Source: Hyphomicrobiales bacterium (lineage in GTDB: Bacteria; Pseudomonadota; Alphaproteobacteria; Rhizobiales; Rhizobiaceae). Taken from it: 64,000 nucleotides of DNA. Location: assembly GCA_900472575.1 (NCBI GenBank), contig UCIV01000036.1, positions 27,070 through 91,069 of the forward strand. The letters are read 5' to 3'. The notes beneath the pieces are model-generated. The model did no database searches and had not been told where the DNA came from. It was given only the letters and a program-made list of their open reading frames with translations. Both the position numbers and the translations under genes were made by a program. Below are positions 62,346-64,000 of the stretch, in pieces (positions within the stretch are counted from its first letter, which is position 1; every line of letters starts with the position of its first letter).

Positions 62346-62365
62346 CACAAAGTGAGGAATAGCCC
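62346..62365. repeat. right terminal inverted repeat of the ISL3 element
   Basis: Reads CACAAAGTGAGGAATAGCCC on the plus strand, the reverse complement of which shares the TCCTCACTTT core with the left end. Confidence 0.6.
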
Positions 62366-62579
62366 AGGTTAATGCCAAACGACACCGGCCTACACTGCCA
62401 ATCGTTAGAGATAGGCTGAACAGCGACATCTTTGAGAAACGAATTCACAGAGCCATCACTAAGGACTATATTATCTTCGCGAAAATAGTATAGCTTGCGC
62501 CCAGATATGGGCTTCCCGCGGCCGGGTGCGCGCAAGCCTCACTATACTAGAATTGCATAAATGATATAAAGGCAGCACC

Positions 62580-63692
62580 GTGAAACAAATCGACATGGTC
62601 TTCCGCACTATGATCGCGGAGCTTCAACAAAGAGCGTTCGACGACGCCTGGTCCGAGGATTTCCCACCAGTTGGTCGTTTCGTCTCCGTCAAAGTCGACG
62701 ATCGCAAATACTGGTATTTCGATCAACCAAATGGTGAGGGCGGGCAAAAAAGAAAGTACGTAGGTCCCGCCGATGATCCCGACATCTCGGCGCGGGTTGA
62801 AGACTTTAAAAGAGAGAAAGCCGACTACAAGGGCCGCCGAAAGATCGTGTCCGTTTTGACACGAGATGCGGGTTTGATCGCTCCGGATCCCTTCACTGGT
62901 GATGTCGTTGAGGTGCTCGCTAAAGCCGGCCTATTCCGACTGCGAGGTATCCTCGTTGGAACAGTCGCGTTCCAGTGCTATTCATCCTATCTGGGTGTCC
63001 GTCTACCAATGGCCTCAGTCCTTACCGGCGATGCTGACATTGCCCAGGATTATGCGATCTCCGCGGAAGTCTCGGACACGCTCCCCCCAATCCTTAGCCT
63101 CCTGCAAGATCTCGATCCCTCATTTCGAGCCGTCCCCCACATCTCTGGTTCGCCGCGATCAAATGCTTTCCGAAACCTGGCCGGCTATCGCGTCGAGTTT
63201 CTAACGACAAACAGAGGGAGCGAGGAATATGCCGACGAGCCGGCAAAAATGCCCGCCCTCGGGGGCGCCGCGGCGGAACCTTTGAGATTCATGGATTTCC
63301 TGATCCGTGATCCGGTACGCTCAGTCCTTTTATACGGTCCCGGCATCACGGTCGTTGTCCCATCGCCCGAGCGATATGCCGTGCATAAAATGATTATTGC
63401 AGGTCGGCGCCAAAATGATGCTGGTGGCGAAGCAAAGCGCCAGAAAGACATCAAGCAGGCTGAGCTTTTGCTGCTTGGTATGCGACAATTCTACAGGCGG
63501 GACCTCATCGCGACGGCATTCGGTGAAGCCTGGGGGCGGGGTCCGTCATGGCAGGCGGCAATCATCGAAGGCATGGGCATGATGACGGAAGAAGCACAGC
63601 TTGTAACCCAGTTCAATCTGAAGCACGGGCGGGAAATGTTAGCGTCGCCAGAAGCCAGGGAACGCTATGGCCTCGGGCATGATGAGGATTGA
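62580..63692 (+). CDS. GSU2403-family nucleotidyltransferase-fold protein
   Basis: 370 residues, GTG start at 62580 (or ATG 62595). The family (PF12281-like) is defined by a GTVAFQCYSSYLGVRLP segment, an acidic pair in LTGDADIAQDYAI and a conserved ERYAVHKMIIAGRR segment, all visible. They belong to the polymerase-beta nucleotidyltransferase superfamily, related in fold to antitoxin-like and RNA-modifying enzymes; the biological role is unknown. A terminator follows. The gene lies 215 bases from an ISL3 end and may be part of transferred DNA. Confidence 0.75.
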   Translation: MKQIDMVFRTMIAELQQRAFDDAWSEDFPPVGRFVSVKVDDRKYWYFDQPNGEGGQKRKYVGPADDPDISARVEDFKREKADYKGRRKIVSVLTRDAGLIAPDPFTGDVVEVLAKAGLFRLRGILVGTVAFQCYSSYLGVRLPMASVLTGDADIAQDYAISAEVSDTLPPILSLLQDLDPSFRAVPHISGSPRSNAFRNLAGYRVEFLTTNRGSEEYADEPAKMPALGGAAAEPLRFMDFLIRDPVRSVLLYGPGITVVVPSPERYAVHKMIIAGRRQNDAGGEAKRQKDIKQAELLLLGMRQFYRRDLIATAFGEAWGRGPSWQAAIIEGMGMMTEEAQLVTQFNLKHGREMLASPEARERYGLGHDED

Positions 63693-63701
63693 CCTTAAAC
63701 C

Positions 63702-63726
63702 AAGCCAGCAAGACCGCTGGCTTCTT
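63702..63726 (+). terminator. hairpin terminator after the nucleotidyltransferase gene
   Basis: AAGCCAGC / GCTGGCTT, eight perfect pairs with a six-base loop, followed by CTTCG. It begins ten bases after the stop. The U-run is weak. Confidence 0.65.
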
Positions 63727-63763
63727 CGTTTCAAGTGAAGCCGGACATCGGCTGCTGGGGGTC

Positions 63764-63782
63764 GGGGACCGCGCAGGTCCCC
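63764..63782. repeat. hairpin GGGGACC-N5-GGTCCCC
   Basis: Seven-pair perfect stem 60 bases further on. It could be a second terminator or an operator. Confidence 0.35.
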
Positions 63783-63916
63783 GTCGCATGGCCAACCGAC
63801 ACTACCAAGCTTTCCGCTATTAGAAATCCTCCCTTCAGCCCGCATGTCGCATAAGCGGGCGATGTCACTTAACTTGAATTCGGATGCGTGGGAGACTTCT
63901 GCCTTGAGGATCGATC

Positions 63917-64000
63917 TCAGGCCACGGCTTCGGCTGCAACTTTCCACTCTGCGATCGCCTGGATACGGTGAACGCGGTTTTGGAATGCGGAGCGGTGCGA
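63917..64000 (-). CDS. C-terminal piece of a gene extending past the window edge
   Basis: The minus strand reads SHRSAFQNRVHRIQAIAEWK then VAAEAVA and a stop at 63917, open to the edge. It looks like a protein C-terminus, but is too short to identify. Confidence 0.3.
   Translation of the reverse strand, partial: SHRSAFQNRVHRIQAIAEWKVAAEAVA

Larger units (their letters stand above)
60670..62365 (-). mobile_element. ISL3-family insertion sequence, about 1.7 kb, degraded
   Basis: Imperfect terminal inverted repeats (60670-60689 and 62346-62365, about 15 of 20 matching) enclose one transposase gene of ISL3 type. ISL3 elements usually make an 8-bp target duplication, but the flanking octamers here (ATAATAAA and AGGTTAAT) do not match. 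That fits an old insertion or later rearrangement. The transposase has a stop and frameshift, so the element is not autonomous. Confidence 0.75.

Noticed and set aside
1..64000. CRISPR arrays, rRNA operons, prophage or conjugation genes
   Set aside because: No regularly spaced repeats, rRNA-like sequence, or phage/conjugation families were seen anywhere in the window.

Overview
The window looks like a replicon of a Rhizobiaceae bacterium (Rhizobium, Agrobacterium or Sinorhizobium type). The evidence is an EcfG-like sigma factor with GGAAC-N17-GTT promoters, DUF982, DUF6894 and Usg small proteins, ROSE-like RNA thermometers, CheR/CheB genes next to hybrid kinases, and a ribose-type ABC operon with RpiR. 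The taxon is inferred from gene content and style; no rRNA or tRNA gene was seen.

Layout. (i) 0.2-24.5 kb is a stress and envelope accessory region. It holds the sigma factor, DUF4142 and YciE/DUF892 proteins, a fatty acid desaturase, DUF72, Hsp20, Usg, GroES-GroEL, many small hypothetical proteins, a shortened cold-shock protein, and a GT4 glycosyltransferase plus glycogen-debranching pair. (ii) 24.9-28.3 kb has a GGDEF protein and a decayed ABC transporter plus GH43 glycosidase locus. (iii) 29.1-35.5 kb is an intact, tightly packed signalling operon: hybrid kinase, CheR, CheB, second hybrid kinase. (iv) 35.5-47.4 kb mixes a broken Fic gene, a TonB-receptor fragment, LysR, Ohr, a two-component pair, an alpha/beta hydrolase, DipZ, a frameshifted esterase and a broken ABC-F gene. 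(v) 47.5-56.5 kb is well preserved: LysR with a divergent aldehyde dehydrogenase, then a six-gene sugar operon (isomerase, binding protein, ATPase, permease, RpiR regulator, PfkB kinase). (vi) 56.8-64 kb has broken TPR and Na+/H+ antiporter genes, two intact transglutaminases plus a HAD phosphatase, a degraded ISL3 element and an orphan nucleotidyltransferase.

The strongest theme is gene decay beside strict conservation. At least fifteen genes carry visible lesions: single-base or dinucleotide frameshifts, in-frame stops, or truncation at recombination junctions. The signalling operon, sugar operon and chaperones are intact. Some lesions could be sequencing errors, but truncation junctions and genes with four or more shifts are best read as real decay.

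The most useful regulatory signals are two ROSE-like thermometers covering the Shine-Dalgarno sequences of hsp20 and groES, and EcfG-type promoters before two genes in the first 4 kb. The least familiar functional unit is the kinase-CheR-CheB-kinase operon, which has no chemoreceptor or CheA/CheW in view.
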